NCBI RefSeq assembly: GCF_030818415.1
Contig: NZ_JAUTAE010000001.1
Location: forward strand, 2,382,001-2,446,000
Origin: Sphingomonas sp. SORGH_AS_0950
GTDB lineage: Bacteria; Pseudomonadota; Alphaproteobacteria; Sphingomonadales; Sphingomonadaceae
Direction of reading: 5' to 3'
Length of the DNA: 64,000 bases
Part shown: positions 28,615 through 37,588 of the stretch, in pieces
Layout of the letters: the number at the start of each line of letters is the position of its first letter
Numbering within the stretch: position 1 is the stretch's first letter
The notes under the pieces: generated by a model
The model's input: the letters and a program-made list of their open reading frames with translations, nothing else
Databases searched by the model: none
What the model was told of the DNA's origin: nothing
Position numbers and translations under genes: made by a program

Positions 28615-29159
28615 CGTCGCCCGTCCTCCAGACCGAGCGGCTGACCCTGCGGCTCCCCTCGGCGGAGGATTTCGAGGCCTGGGCGGCCTTTCATGCCGAG
28701 GAGGACACGATGCGCTTCCTGGGCGGCGTGCAGGCGCGCGGCGCGGCGTGGCGAAGCCTGTGCACCATGGTCGGCGCGTGGAGCGTGCGCGGCTTCGCGA
28801 TGTTCTCGGTGATCGAACGCGACACCGGCCGCTGGGTCGGGCGGATCGGGCCATGGCAGCCCGAGGGCTGGCCGGGGCGCGAAGTGGCCTGGGGCGTGGC
28901 GCGGGAATTCGCCGGGCGCGGCTATGCCCATGAGGCGGCGGTCGCGGCGATCGACTATGCGGTCGACGTGCTGGGCTGGGACCATGTGATCCACACCATC
29001 GACCCGGAGAATATGGGCTCGATCAAGCTGGCGCAGCGACTGGGCGCGGTGAATGAGGGGCCGGTCCGGCTGCCCGCACCGCTGGAGAGTTTCCGGGTGG
29101 ACGCCTGGGGCCAGAGTGCCGACCAGTGGCGCGCCCGGCGGGGTACAGCCACCGCATGA
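28611..29159 (+). CDS. GNAT-family N-acetyltransferase
   Basis: 182 residues of the RimJ/RimL-like branch: [23 protein letters not shown] at the start, the acetyl-CoA loop region [22 protein letters not shown] near residue 100, and the [22 protein letters not shown] segment near 128. Acceptor unknown. It overlaps the ribH stop by four bases and the next gene by four bases, so it is translated as part of the riboflavin operon; whether it has a role there is not known. Confidence 0.85.
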   Translation: MTSPVLQTERLTLRLPSAEDFEAWAAFHAEEDTMRFLGGVQARGAAWRSLCTMVGAWSVRGFAMFSVIERDTGRWVGRIGPWQPEGWPGREVAWGVAREFAGRGYAHEAAVAAIDYAVDVLGWDHVIHTIDPENMGSIKLAQRLGAVNEGPVRLPAPLESFRVDAWGQSADQWRARRGTATA

Positions 29160-29581
29160 CCGACATGCCGCCCACCCGCTTTCGCGTCGTCGAGCGGGGC
29201 TGGCGGCTGGAGGTGATCGACACGCAAGGCGGCAAGCCGTCCCCTGTGCGCAGGACCGGAACGCCACGTCCGGCCACCATAGCGGGAAAACCGCGCTTCC
29301 GGCTGCCGCAGAAGTTGCGCTTCGATGGCGGGGGAAGCTGGGCGACCGATAGCTTCTATGACGCCAAGGGACCGCGCACGCTGACTCTGGATTCGGATGC
29401 CATGCAGAAGCTGCGCTATGCCGGGGCCGGGTTGGTGGCGCTGGTGGTCATCTGGGTGGGGCTGGCATTCGCCATTCCCATAGTCTGGGGAGCGCCGCTG
29501 CTGCTGTTCAATCCCAAGACCCGCGAGACGGTGCGCGATCAGGTGACCGTTTTTCTCGACGGGCTGGACTCGTCCGAATAA
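29156..29581 (+). CDS. Hypothetical single-helix membrane protein
   Basis: 141 residues, no recognised family. The N-terminal 85 residues are polar and basic (RFRVVERGWRLEVIDTQGG, then KPRFRLPQKLRFDGGG). One membrane helix at about 94-118 (AGAGLVALVVIWVGLAFAIPIVWG) leads into a short tail ending GLDSSE. The ATG overlaps the acetyltransferase stop (ATGA), making this the last gene of the riboflavin transcription unit. An 11-C run (29638-29648) lies in the 78-base gap after it. Confidence 0.75.
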   Translation: MTDMPPTRFRVVERGWRLEVIDTQGGKPSPVRRTGTPRPATIAGKPRFRLPQKLRFDGGGSWATDSFYDAKGPRTLTLDSDAMQKLRYAGAGLVALVVIWVGLAFAIPIVWGAPLLLFNPKTRETVRDQVTVFLDGLDSSE

Positions 29582-29659
29582 CCCCCACCTCCGTTCGCGC
29601 TGAGCGGAGCAGGGATGCTGCGGGGGCGGGAGGATTGCCCCCCCCCCCGCCCTCGTCCA

Positions 29660-30754
29660 TCACGCCGCCCGTGCGGTCTCTTCGAGCGTGGGGTAATCGA
29701 TATACCCCTCCGGCCCCTGGCTGTACCAGGTCTTCATGTCGCTCTCGTTCAACGGCGCATCGGTGCGCAGCCGTTCGGGCAGGTCGGGATTGGCCAGGAA
29801 GGTGCGGCCGAACGCGATCCCGTCCGCCACACCCGAATCGAGCGCGGCTTGCGCCTTTTCCCGGCTGTCGAAATCGCTGTTGAGGATCAGCGGACCCTGG
29901 AACACCTGACGGATCTGCGGCGACAGCTTGGGCACGTCGGTGCTGCCATAGGTGCCGTCCGGGCCGATCTCGCGCAGTTCGAGGAAGGCGATGCCGAGGT
30001 CCGACAGCATTTTCGCCGCAGGCACGAAGACCGAGGCCGGATCGCTGTCGTCCACGCCCTGGCTGTCGCCATTGGGCGACAGGCGGACGCCGACGCGCTC
30101 CTTGCCAGCAACCGCGATCACCCGCTCGGTGATCTCGCGGAGCAGGCGGATGCGGTTCTCCGGACTGCCGCCATATTCGTCCTCGCGATGGTTCGCACCG
30201 TCGCGCAGGAATTCGTCGATCAGATAGCCGTTGGCGGCATGGATCTGCACCCCGTCGAACCCGGCGGCCAGCGCATTGCGGGTCGCATGTTCATAATCCT
30301 CGAGCAGATGCGGAATCTCGGACAGTTCGAGCGGCCGGGCGGTCTCGAAATCCTGCTTGCCCTCGAAGGTATGCGCCTGCCCCTCGGTCCGGGTCGCGGA
30401 GGAAGAAACCGGCTGCATCCCCGTCACCGAGCTGTGCACCTGGCGACCCATATGCCAGAGCTGCGCGACGATCCGGCCGCCCGCCTTGTGCACCGCCTCG
30501 GTCACCGGCTTCCAGGCCGCAACCTGCTCGTCGGTCCACAGGCCCGGCGCATAGGGCCAGCCCAGGCCTTCGCGGCTGATGCCGGTCGCTTCGGAGATGA
30601 TGAGGCCCGCGCTCGCGCGCTGGGCATAATATTGCGCCATGATCGGCGTCGGCACCGCCTGGCGGGTGGCACGGGCGCGGGTGAGCGGCGCCATCAGAAT
30701 ACGGTTGGGGGCGTGGATCGCCCCGAGATCGATGGGATCGAACAGCGTTGGCAT
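29660..30754 (-). CDS. Old yellow enzyme-family alkene reductase (NemA-like)
   Basis: 364-residue FMN-dependent ene-reductase. Motifs: LFDPIDLGAIHAPNRILMAPLTRARA at the start, the active-site QLWHMGRQVH near residue 97, VQIHAANGYLIDEFLRDGANHREDEYGGSPENR near 175-205 (substrate-binding His/Asn pair HAAN), and the GVADGIAFGRTFLANPDLP phosphate-binding end near 312. Reduces activated C=C bonds and nitro or maleimide compounds using NAD(P)H. Physiological substrate unknown. Divergent from the DMT exporter across 65 bases. Confidence 0.92.
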   Translation of the reverse strand: MPTLFDPIDLGAIHAPNRILMAPLTRARATRQAVPTPIMAQYYAQRASAGLIISEATGISREGLGWPYAPGLWTDEQVAAWKPVTEAVHKAGGRIVAQLWHMGRQVHSSVTGMQPVSSSATRTEGQAHTFEGKQDFETARPLELSEIPHLLEDYEHATRNALAAGFDGVQIHAANGYLIDEFLRDGANHREDEYGGSPENRIRLLREITERVIAVAGKERVGVRLSPNGDSQGVDDSDPASVFVPAAKMLSDLGIAFLELREIGPDGTYGSTDVPKLSPQIRQVFQGPLILNSDFDSREKAQAALDSGVADGIAFGRTFLANPDLPERLRTDAPLNESDMKTWYSQGPEGYIDYPTLEETARAA

Positions 30755-30819
30755 CAAAATGCAATCCTTCTGCGGCCTTTCCGGCCTGACGCAACGCAGA
30801 TAGGGCGTTAAGAGAGCCC

Positions 30820-31800
30820 ATGCCCGTGTCCGCCCCCGCAAGAAAAAGTGAACAGACTGAAAGCGATCGTCTGTCGGACCGGTCCGGAACCAATGCGCCC
30901 GCGCCGCTGGCCTTCGCCGCCGTCATCCTGGCCAATGTCGCGCTCGCCTTCGGCCCGCTGCTGGTGCGGATGGCCGATACCGGGCCGGTCGCCTCCGCCT
31001 TCTGGCGCATCACCCTGGCCGCGCCGGTGCTGGCGCTGGTCGCGCTGATCGGCCCTGCCCGCCCCCGTATGCCGGGAAAGACGCAGGCGGGGCTTTGGGG
31101 GCTGCTGCTGATCGGCGGCATCGCCTTTGCGGGCGATCTGGGCGCCTGGCATATCGGCATCCGCCAGACGACGATGGCCAACGCCACGCTGTTCGGCAAT
31201 TCGGCGACCTTCATCTTCCCGCTCTACGGCTTTCTGGTCGCGCGCGCCTGGCCGTCGCGGAGCCAGGGGATCGCGCTGATCCTGGCGGCGGCGGGGGCGG
31301 GATTGCTGATGGGGCGCAGCTATCAGGTCGATCCGCGCCATCTGGTCGGCGATCTGCTGTGCGTGCTCGCGGGGGTGCTCTATGCGGTCTATTTCATCCT
31401 GATGTCGCGGGTGCGGGTCGCGATGCCGCCGATGCCCGCGCTCGCCTGGTCGACCATGGCCAGCATCGTGCCGCTGTTCGTCTTCGCGGTCCTGCTGGGC
31501 GAGCGGGTATGGCCCGATCATTGGAGCCCGCTGATCCTGCTGGCGCTGGGGAGCCAGATCATCGGCCAGGGGTTGATGATCTATGCGCTGGGGCTGCTGA
31601 GCCCGCTGGTCGTCGGCCTGGCGCTGCTGGTCCAGCCGATGGTGGCGACGGCGATCGGCTGGATCGTCTATGGCGAGACGCTGGCGCTGCCCGATCTGGC
31701 GGGTGTGGCGATGGTGGCGGCCGCTCTGGTATTGGTGCGGCGTGGATCGGCCAGGGCGGTTGCCCGGCCGGACGATAGGAACGACGGGAAACGCATATGA
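30820..31800 (+). CDS. EamA/DMT-superfamily transporter
   Basis: 326 residues with about ten predicted membrane helices arranged as two EamA repeats (about 32-155 and 165-305). The first helix contains AVILANVALAFGPLLVRMA and the second repeat has GDLLCVLAGVLYAVYFILMSR. The N-terminal 28 residues are polar. Drug/metabolite exporters of this type move small organic molecules out of the cell; substrate unknown. The stop overlaps the COQ9-like gene by four bases. Confidence 0.88.
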   Translation: MPVSAPARKSEQTESDRLSDRSGTNAPAPLAFAAVILANVALAFGPLLVRMADTGPVASAFWRITLAAPVLALVALIGPARPRMPGKTQAGLWGLLLIGGIAFAGDLGAWHIGIRQTTMANATLFGNSATFIFPLYGFLVARAWPSRSQGIALILAAAGAGLLMGRSYQVDPRHLVGDLLCVLAGVLYAVYFILMSRVRVAMPPMPALAWSTMASIVPLFVFAVLLGERVWPDHWSPLILLALGSQIIGQGLMIYALGLLSPLVVGLALLVQPMVATAIGWIVYGETLALPDLAGVAMVAAALVLVRRGSARAVARPDDRNDGKRI

Positions 31801-32471
31801 CCGAGGCTGCCATGACCGATGTTCAGGACCTGACTCTCGACGAGGTGCGCGTCGCTCTGGCGGAGGGCATCGCGTCCAATGCCGCGTTCGACGGATGGGG
31901 CGACGAGGCGCGCGACATGGCGGCGGATGCGGCGGGTATCGACCGCGACATCGCCCGCCTCGCCTTCAAGGACGGCGCGGTCGCGATGATCGACGCCTGG
32001 TTCGCCCGGATCGACCAGGCGATGATCGAGGCCGTCCCCACCGAACAGGCCGCCGCGATGAAGATCCGCCAGCGCATCACCGCGCTGGTCGAGGCGCGGC
32101 TGGCGGCGGTCGCCCCAAATCGCGAGGCGCTGCGCCGCGCGCTGACGATCCTCGCCATGCCGCAAAACGCCGCGAGCGGGGCGCGACTCGGCTGGCGGAC
32201 GGTGGATGCCATCTGGGCGCAGGCGGGCGACACCGCCACCGACTATAACCACTATACCAAGCGCGCGACGCTGTTCGCGGTCTATGGATCGACCATCGCG
32301 GTGTTCCTGAACGACGATAGCGAGGATCATGCCGACACCCGCGCCTTCCTGGCCCGCCGGATCGAGGGGATCATGCGGTTCGAGAAATGGAAGGCGGGCG
32401 TCGCCAAGCGGGGCGAGAATATGCCCAGCCTGTCGCGCTTTATCGGGCGGCTGCGCTATCCGGCGGTGTGA
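31797..32471 (+). CDS. COQ9 family protein (ubiquinone biosynthesis accessory)
   Basis: 224 residues. The N-terminal half resembles a TetR-like helical bundle (DLTLDEVRVALAEGIASNAAFDGW). The COQ9 core follows: LRRALTILAMPQNAASGARLGWRTVDAIWAQAGDTATDYNHYTKRATLFAVY at about 120-175, the strongest family signature. COQ9 binds ubiquinone precursors and supports COQ7 hydroxylation in mitochondria; alphaproteobacterial forms are thought to be the ancestral version. An ATG at 31812 is a second possible start. Translationally coupled to the DMT gene. Confidence 0.9.
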   Translation: MTEAAMTDVQDLTLDEVRVALAEGIASNAAFDGWGDEARDMAADAAGIDRDIARLAFKDGAVAMIDAWFARIDQAMIEAVPTEQAAAMKIRQRITALVEARLAAVAPNREALRRALTILAMPQNAASGARLGWRTVDAIWAQAGDTATDYNHYTKRATLFAVYGSTIAVFLNDDSEDHADTRAFLARRIEGIMRFEKWKAGVAKRGENMPSLSRFIGRLRYPAV

Positions 32472-32490
32472 TGTGTCGGGGGGGGGATTC

Positions 32491-32580
32491 CCTTGGCCTT
32501 CGACTTCGCTCAGGCTGAACGGAGGTGGGGGGTGCCAAGCTTCCAAACCTCCGTTCACACTGAGCGAAGTCGAAGTGCAC
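32491..32580. repeat. Dispersed palindrome, family A, copy 4
   Basis: Arms at 32491-32525 (CTTCGACTTCGCTCAGG, CTGAACGGAGG) and 32548-32580 (CCTCCGTTCA, CTGAGCGAAGTCGAAG) separated by about 22 bases, preceded by a 9-G run. Lies between the COQ9-like gene and the feoAB promoter. Confidence 0.9.
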
Positions 32581-32635
32581 GCCCCGAACCCCGCCTCAAG
32601 CCTGCCCCCCGACCAAACACCCATTTCATCAACGG

Positions 32636-32655
32636 GTAATTGATAATCAATCGCA
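32636..32655 (+). promoter_or_regulatory. Fur-like operator upstream of feoAB
   Basis: The sequence GTAATTGATAATCAATCGCA contains the palindrome TTGATAATCAA, which resembles Fur boxes (GATAATGATAATC-type). It lies about 20-40 bases before the feoA ATG, a location suited to iron-dependent repression. This is a pattern match only; no clear -35/-10 pair could be assigned with confidence. Confidence 0.5.
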
Positions 32656-32674
32656 TGGCGGTTATGTATCGTCC

Positions 32675-32926
32675 ATGGCGATGCTCAGCAGTCTCGAAAC
32701 CCTTCCCCGGCGGCAACCGGCGACCGTGGCCGCGATCGACTGGACCCAGCTGGCGCTGCCCGAGGCGCGCCGCCTGCGCGAACTGGGCTTTGACGAGGGC
32801 GTGGGGGTCGAGGTGCTGCACCGCGCCTCGCTGGGCGGTGGTCCCATCGCCTGCCGGATCGGCCGGATGACGGTGGCGCTGCGTCGCCGGGTCGCCGCCT
32901 CGATCCGTGTCGCGACCGGCGCCTGA
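32675..32926 (+). CDS. feoA: FeoA ferrous iron transport accessory protein
   Basis: 83-residue SH3-like cytosolic protein that works with FeoB. The pattern EARRLRELGFDEGVGVEVLHRA, then GGPIACRIGRMTVALRRRVAASIRV, is typical of FeoA. Two in-frame ATGs (32675, 32681) are possible. It lies 23 bases upstream of feoB on the same strand and behind a Fur-like palindrome, consistent with an iron-responsive feoAB operon. Confidence 0.9.
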   Translation: MAMLSSLETLPRRQPATVAAIDWTQLALPEARRLRELGFDEGVGVEVLHRASLGGGPIACRIGRMTVALRRRVAASIRVATGA

Positions 32927-32949
32927 ATTTTTGAGGTTCGCCTGATCTG

Positions 32950-34809
32950 ATGAACGCCGCACCGCTGGTCGCGCTCGTCGGCAATCCCAATGCCGGCAAA
33001 AGCGCCTTGTTCAACGCGCTCACCGGCGCGCGGCAAAAGGTCGGCAATTATCCCGGCGTCACCGTCGAGCGGCATTCGGGCCGCCTCGTCCTGGACGATG
33101 GCCGCCCGATCGAACTGGTCGACCTGCCCGGCGCCTATAGCCTGGACCCCGGCAGCCTGGACGAACAGGTCACGCGCAACGTCGTGATGGGGTCGCAGGC
33201 GGGCGAGCGGCGTCCCGACGCGCTGGTCGTGGTGGTCGATGCCGCCAATCTCGACAATCACCTGCGCTTCGCATTGCAGCTGATCGCGCTGGGCCTGCCG
33301 GTGGTGGTCGCGCTCAACATGGTCGATCTGGCCGAGCGCGACGGCCTGACGCTGGATGCCGACATACTGGCGCGCGAGCTGGGCGTGACGGTGATCCCGA
33401 CCGTGGCGGTGCGCCGCCGTGGGCTTGATACGCTGAAGGCCGAGATCGACCGGCTGGTAACGCAGGAACGCGCGCACGCCGTCGCCGCCCCCGACCGGAT
33501 CGACGACATCGTCACGCTGCAACGCCGCGCCCGCCAGATCGCCGCAGCCGCGACCGTCGCGGAGACGCCGACCCGTCGCTGGACGCACATGCTCGACTCG
33601 GTCGCGCTGCATCCGATCTTCGGCCCCGTCCTGCTGGTCGGCCTGCTCTTCATCATGTTCCAGGCGGTCTTCGCCTGGTCCGAAGCCCCCATAGGCTGGA
33701 TCGAGCAGGGCTTCGTCTGGCTGGAGGCACAGGTCGGTGCCGCCTTGCCGGAAGGCTGGTTGCGCAGCCTCATCACCGACGGCCTGATCGCCGGTGTCGG
33801 CGCGGTCATCGTCTTCCTGCCGCAGATCCTGATCCTGTTCCTGTTCATCCTGGTGCTGGAGGCGAGCGGCTATATGGTCCGCGCCGCCTTCCTGATGGAC
33901 CGGCTGATGGCGCAGGTGGGGCTGTCGGGCCGCGCCTTCATCCCGCTGCTGTCCTCCTTCGCCTGTGCGGTGCCGGGCATCATGGCGACGCGGACGATCG
34001 ATGACGAGAAGGACCGGCTGACCACCATCCTGATCGCGCCGCTGATGACCTGTTCGGCGCGGTTGCCGGTCTATACCATCATCATCGGCGCGTTCATCCC
34101 GGACCGGCAGGTGCTGCCCTTTGTCGGGCTGCAGGGGCTGGTGCTGCTGGGCCTGTATCTGATGGGCATCGTCGGCGCGTTCGTCGCCGCGCTGCTGCTG
34201 CGCCGCACCGTCACCAAGGGCGCGTCCTCGGGCTTCATGATGGAGATGCCCAAATATCAGTGGCCGCATATCCGCGACGTGCTGCTGGGGCTGTGGAGCC
34301 GCGCGCTGATCTTCCTGAAGCGGGCAGGCACCACCATCGCGCTGACCACCGTGATCCTGTGGGCGCTGCTCTCCTTCCCCAAGCCGCCCGAGGGGTCGGG
34401 CATCTCGCCGGTCGACTATTCGATCGCGGGCCGCATCGCCAATGGCATCGAGGTGGCGGTCCGCCCGATCGGCTTCAACCGCGACATCGCGCTGGCCCTC
34501 GTCCCGGCCATGGCGGCGCGCGAGGTGGCGGTGGCCGCCATCGGCACCGTCTATGCCATCGACGATACCGAGCATGAGGGCGGGCAGAAGGCGATGACCG
34601 AGAAGCTGAAGCGCAACTGGTCGCTGCCCACCGCGCTCGCCTTCCTGATGTGGTTCGTCTTCGCGCCCCAGTGCATCTCGACCATCGCGGTGACGCGCAG
34701 GGAAACCAATGGCTGGAAGTGGCCCGCCTTCATGGTGGCGTACTTGTTCATCACCGCCTATGTGATGGCAGGCATCACATATTGGCTGGCCGTTTTCGCC
34801 GGCCTCTGA
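32950..34809 (+). CDS. feoB: Ferrous iron transport protein B
   Basis: 619 residues. The N-terminal G-domain has G1 GNPNAGKSALFNALTG at residue 11, G3 DLPGAYSL near 58 and G4 NMVDLAE near 121, followed by a helical spacer. The membrane part (from about 215) contains two Gate motifs, including PLLSSFACAVPGIMATRTI near 335 and a second gate-type region MAAREVAVAAIGTVYAI near 520. The C-terminus ends in a membrane helix (VAYLFITAYVMAGITYWLAVF). Imports Fe2+ across the inner membrane. At 619 it is at the short end of the family, as common in alphaproteobacteria. Confidence 0.95.
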   Translation: MNAAPLVALVGNPNAGKSALFNALTGARQKVGNYPGVTVERHSGRLVLDDGRPIELVDLPGAYSLDPGSLDEQVTRNVVMGSQAGERRPDALVVVVDAANLDNHLRFALQLIALGLPVVVALNMVDLAERDGLTLDADILARELGVTVIPTVAVRRRGLDTLKAEIDRLVTQERAHAVAAPDRIDDIVTLQRRARQIAAAATVAETPTRRWTHMLDSVALHPIFGPVLLVGLLFIMFQAVFAWSEAPIGWIEQGFVWLEAQVGAALPEGWLRSLITDGLIAGVGAVIVFLPQILILFLFILVLEASGYMVRAAFLMDRLMAQVGLSGRAFIPLLSSFACAVPGIMATRTIDDEKDRLTTILIAPLMTCSARLPVYTIIIGAFIPDRQVLPFVGLQGLVLLGLYLMGIVGAFVAALLLRRTVTKGASSGFMMEMPKYQWPHIRDVLLGLWSRALIFLKRAGTTIALTTVILWALLSFPKPPEGSGISPVDYSIAGRIANGIEVAVRPIGFNRDIALALVPAMAAREVAVAAIGTVYAIDDTEHEGGQKAMTEKLKRNWSLPTALAFLMWFVFAPQCISTIAVTRRETNGWKWPAFMVAYLFITAYVMAGITYWLAVFAGL

Positions 34810-34830
34810 ACCAAGCACGGGACTGAATAC

Positions 34831-35427
34831 ATGGCGGGCAGCGTCAACAAGGTGATTCTCGTCGGCAATCTGGGACGCGATCCCGAGAGCCGCTCCTTCC
34901 AGAATGGCGGCAAGGTGGTCGAACTGCGCATCGCCACGTCCGAATCGTGGAAGGACCGCAACAGCGGCGAGCGCAAGGAAAAGACCGAGTGGCACACGGT
35001 CAAGATCTTCAACGAGGGCCTCGCCAACGTCGCCGAGCGTTTCCTGCGCAAGGGTTCGAAGGTCTATATCGAAGGCGCGCTGACCACCCGCAAGTGGCAG
35101 GACCAGCAGGGTAACGACCGTTACTCGACCGAAGTGACGCTGCAGGGCTTCAATTCGGTGCTGACCATGCTCGACGGCCCCGGCGGCGGTCAGGGCGGCG
35201 GCGGCGGCCGTGGCGGCAGCGACTTCGGCGGTGGCGATGATTTCGGCGGCGGCGACTTCGGTGGCGGGTCGAGCGGCTTTGGCGGCGGTTCGTCGGGCGG
35301 CGGCTATGGCGGCGGTGCGCGCGGCGGCGCCTCTGGCAATCAGGGCGGCGGGAACGGCGGCAATCGTGGTGGGTTCGGACAGGGCGGCGGCTTTGCCGAC
35401 GATCTGGATGACGACGTGCCGTTCTGA
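34831..35427 (+). CDS. ssb: Single-stranded DNA-binding protein
   Basis: 198 residues. An OB-fold (residues 1-110) starts [22 protein letters not shown] and includes [31 protein letters not shown]. The linker (about 112-185) is almost entirely Gly with Ser/Phe/Asp. The acidic tip ends DDDVPF, the docking tail for repair and replication partners. The Gly-rich linker makes shadow reading frames on the opposite strand look long. It starts 21 bases after feoB, but the functions are unrelated. Confidence 0.97.
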   Translation: MAGSVNKVILVGNLGRDPESRSFQNGGKVVELRIATSESWKDRNSGERKEKTEWHTVKIFNEGLANVAERFLRKGSKVYIEGALTTRKWQDQQGNDRYSTEVTLQGFNSVLTMLDGPGGGQGGGGGRGGSDFGGGDDFGGGDFGGGSSGFGGGSSGGGYGGGARGGASGNQGGGNGGNRGGFGQGGGFADDLDDDVPF

Positions 35428-35458
35428 TCGGTCGCGTCCATGAGCCACGGTGCGAGGA

Positions 35459-37042
35459 ATGGACGAACAGGAGTTTAGGACCAGCGCGTTCACGGCCCAG
35501 GAGGATGGCGAGACCCGAATGCTCCATCCCCTGGCCTGTACGGAGACGCAGCGCACCGAAGTGATCGGGGCCTATGACCTCGCCGGCTATCGCGAAAGCG
35601 GTGGGCTGGACGATCTGGCCGCCTTTGCCGCCGAGTTGTGCGATACCCCCGTGGCGCTGGTCAGTCTGGTCGAAGCCGACCACCAGCAGTTTCTGGCGGC
35701 GGTCGGCTTCGACCAGCCGCAAACGGGGCGCGACACGTCCTTTTGCGCCCAGGCGATGATGGCCGCCGATCCGGTGACGGTGGTCCCCGACGCGCGCGAG
35801 GATGCGCGGTTCGCCGGTTTCTCGCTGGTGGTCGGCGCCCCCCATATCCGTTTCTATGCCGGTGCGCGGCTGCTGTCGCACGAAGGCGTGCCGCTGGGCG
35901 CGATCTGCGTCATCTCGCCCGAGCCGCGTCCACAGGGCCTGACCGATTTCCAGCGGCGCGGACTGGAAATACTGGCGACCGCCGTGATGGGCCGGTTGCA
36001 GGATCGCCGGGCGCAGCGCGAACATCTCCAAACGGTCGAGGAATCGGACGCGCGCATCGCCGACAGCGAGCGGCGCTTCCGCACCCTGGCCGACACCATG
36101 CCGCAAATGGTGTGGTCGACGCTGCCCGACGGCTATCACGATTATTACAATGCCCGCTGGTACGATTTCACCGGCATGCCCGACGGATCGACCGATGGCG
36201 CGGCATGGAGCGGCGTGTTCCATCCCGAGGATCAGGACCGGGCGCGGGCGCGGTGGCAGCACAGCCTGGCCACCGGCGAGCCCTATCAGATCGAATATCG
36301 GCTCCGGCACCGGGACGGCACCTATCGCTGGGTGCTGGGTCGCGCGCTGCCGATCCGCGACGCCCAGGGGCAGATCACCCGCTGGTTCGGCACCTGCACC
36401 GATATTCACGAACAGAAGCTGGCGCTCGAGGAACGCGAGATCGTCAGCCAGGAACTCAGCCACCGGATCAAGAACATCTTCGCGGTGATCTCCGGCCTGA
36501 TCGGTTTCGCCGCGCGCAGCCATCCGGGCTTTGCGGGCATCGCCAGCGACCTGCGTGACCGGATCACTGCACTGGGCCGCGCGCATGACTTCGTCCGGCC
36601 GCACAGCGAACAGTCGCGCCCCCGATCGCGGCAGGATTCGCTCCACGGCCTGCTGGACGATCTGTTCGAGCCCTATCGTGGCCGGAGCGAGACGCGCATC
36701 CGCGTGTCGGGCGACGATGTGCTGGTCGACGACCGGTCGGCGACGCCGCTGGCGCTGCTGTTCCACGAACTGGCGACCAACGCCGCCAAATATGGCGCGC
36801 TGTCGGTGATGACAGGCATGGTCGACCTTCAGGTCCAGCGGCAGGGCGACATGGTGCAGATCTGCTGGATCGAGCGCGACGGCCCGGTGCTGGAGGCCGC
36901 GCCGGTCCATGCGGGCTTCGGGTCGCAGCTGGTCGAGCTGTCGGCGGTGCGCCAGCTAGGTGGCGAGGTCGAACGCGACTGGAACCCGACCGGGCTGGTC
37001 GTCACGATCCGGGTGCCGCTGGCCTCCTTTCGCCGTCCGTAG
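35459..37042 (+). CDS. GAF-PAS sensor histidine kinase of the HWE family
   Basis: About 527 residues. A GAF domain (about 25-165: LAAFAAELCDTPVALVSLVEADHQQFLA, GRDTSFCAQAM, YAGARLLSHEGVPLGAICVI) is followed by a PAS domain with PAC (about 195-315: PQMVWSTLPDGYHDYYNARWYDFTG, EDQDRARARWQ, YRWVLGRALPIRD). The HWE-type transmitter has its phospho-accepting H335 in QELSHRIKNIFAVISG and an ATP-binding region with LLFHELATNAAKYGAL. No membrane segment, so cytosolic. A GTG at 35450 and an ATG at 35519 are other possible starts. It converges with a lone receiver gene at 37123, its most likely local partner. Confidence 0.88.
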   Translation: MDEQEFRTSAFTAQEDGETRMLHPLACTETQRTEVIGAYDLAGYRESGGLDDLAAFAAELCDTPVALVSLVEADHQQFLAAVGFDQPQTGRDTSFCAQAMMAADPVTVVPDAREDARFAGFSLVVGAPHIRFYAGARLLSHEGVPLGAICVISPEPRPQGLTDFQRRGLEILATAVMGRLQDRRAQREHLQTVEESDARIADSERRFRTLADTMPQMVWSTLPDGYHDYYNARWYDFTGMPDGSTDGAAWSGVFHPEDQDRARARWQHSLATGEPYQIEYRLRHRDGTYRWVLGRALPIRDAQGQITRWFGTCTDIHEQKLALEEREIVSQELSHRIKNIFAVISGLIGFAARSHPGFAGIASDLRDRITALGRAHDFVRPHSEQSRPRSRQDSLHGLLDDLFEPYRGRSETRIRVSGDDVLVDDRSATPLALLFHELATNAAKYGALSVMTGMVDLQVQRQGDMVQICWIERDGPVLEAAPVHAGFGSQLVELSAVRQLGGEVERDWNPTGLVVTIRVPLASFRRP

Positions 37043-37067
37043 GGGACGGGGCCGTGCCGTTTACGGC

Positions 37068-37100
37068 AAAAGGGCTGCCCGACCCTGGTCGCGGCAGCCC
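37068..37100 (-). terminator. Intrinsic terminator of the response-regulator gene
   Basis: Minus-strand hairpin GGGCTGCCGCGACC/GGTCGGGCAGCCC (one offset G) followed by TTTTG, 23 bases past the receiver gene stop. On the plus strand a smaller GCCGT/ACGGC hairpin followed by AAAA lies just before it, after the kinase gene. Confidence 0.75.
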
Positions 37101-37122
37101 CCTGATCGTCAGACCGGCCTGG

Positions 37123-37515
37123 TCAGCCGACCATCCCCAGCGGAATGACCTCCTCGCGCGCCTCGGCCTGTCCGCCGGTCGCCATGGCCGCCGCCGCCAG
37201 GATCGCGCGTTCGCTGAACGGCTTGCGAATATAGCCCAACGCCTCGACACCGGCATCGATCTGCGAAGGGTTGGCGGTGACGAAGACGACCTTCACCCCG
37301 TAATCGGCGGCGATCCGGCGCGCGATCTCGGGGCCGGTCGCGCCGTCGCGCAGGTTCACGTCGACAAAGGCGAAGGCGCAGCCGGGTGCGGTCTCCATGG
37401 CGGTGCGGCTATCTGCCGCTATGCCGGCCACGTGGTAACCAGCGTCGGTCAGGATGCGCTCCAGATCAAGAGCCACGAATATCTCGTCTTCCACGATCAG
37501 CGCGGTTCGGCTCAT
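37123..37515 (-). CDS. Single-domain response regulator (receiver only)
   Basis: 130 residues, a stand-alone CheY-like receiver. The acidic pocket is E9/D10/E11 (IVEDEIF), phospho-acceptor D52 (FAFVDVNLRDG), signalling T80 (VFVTAN) and K98 (GYIRKPF). No output domain. Receivers of this kind often act with HWE/HisKA_2 kinases in alphaproteobacteria, and this gene converges on such a kinase (35459-37042), with 80 bases between stop codons. Partnership is inferred from position. Confidence 0.88.
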   Translation of the reverse strand: MSRTALIVEDEIFVALDLERILTDAGYHVAGIAADSRTAMETAPGCAFAFVDVNLRDGATGPEIARRIAADYGVKVVFVTANPSQIDAGVEALGYIRKPFSERAILAAAAMATGGQAEAREEVIPLGMVG

Positions 37516-37588
37516 GTCAAAATCCCGTCACTTTCCCGCACAACAGCCTTGATCCAGATAAAGTTCCGAAATGGATACGATATTGTCG

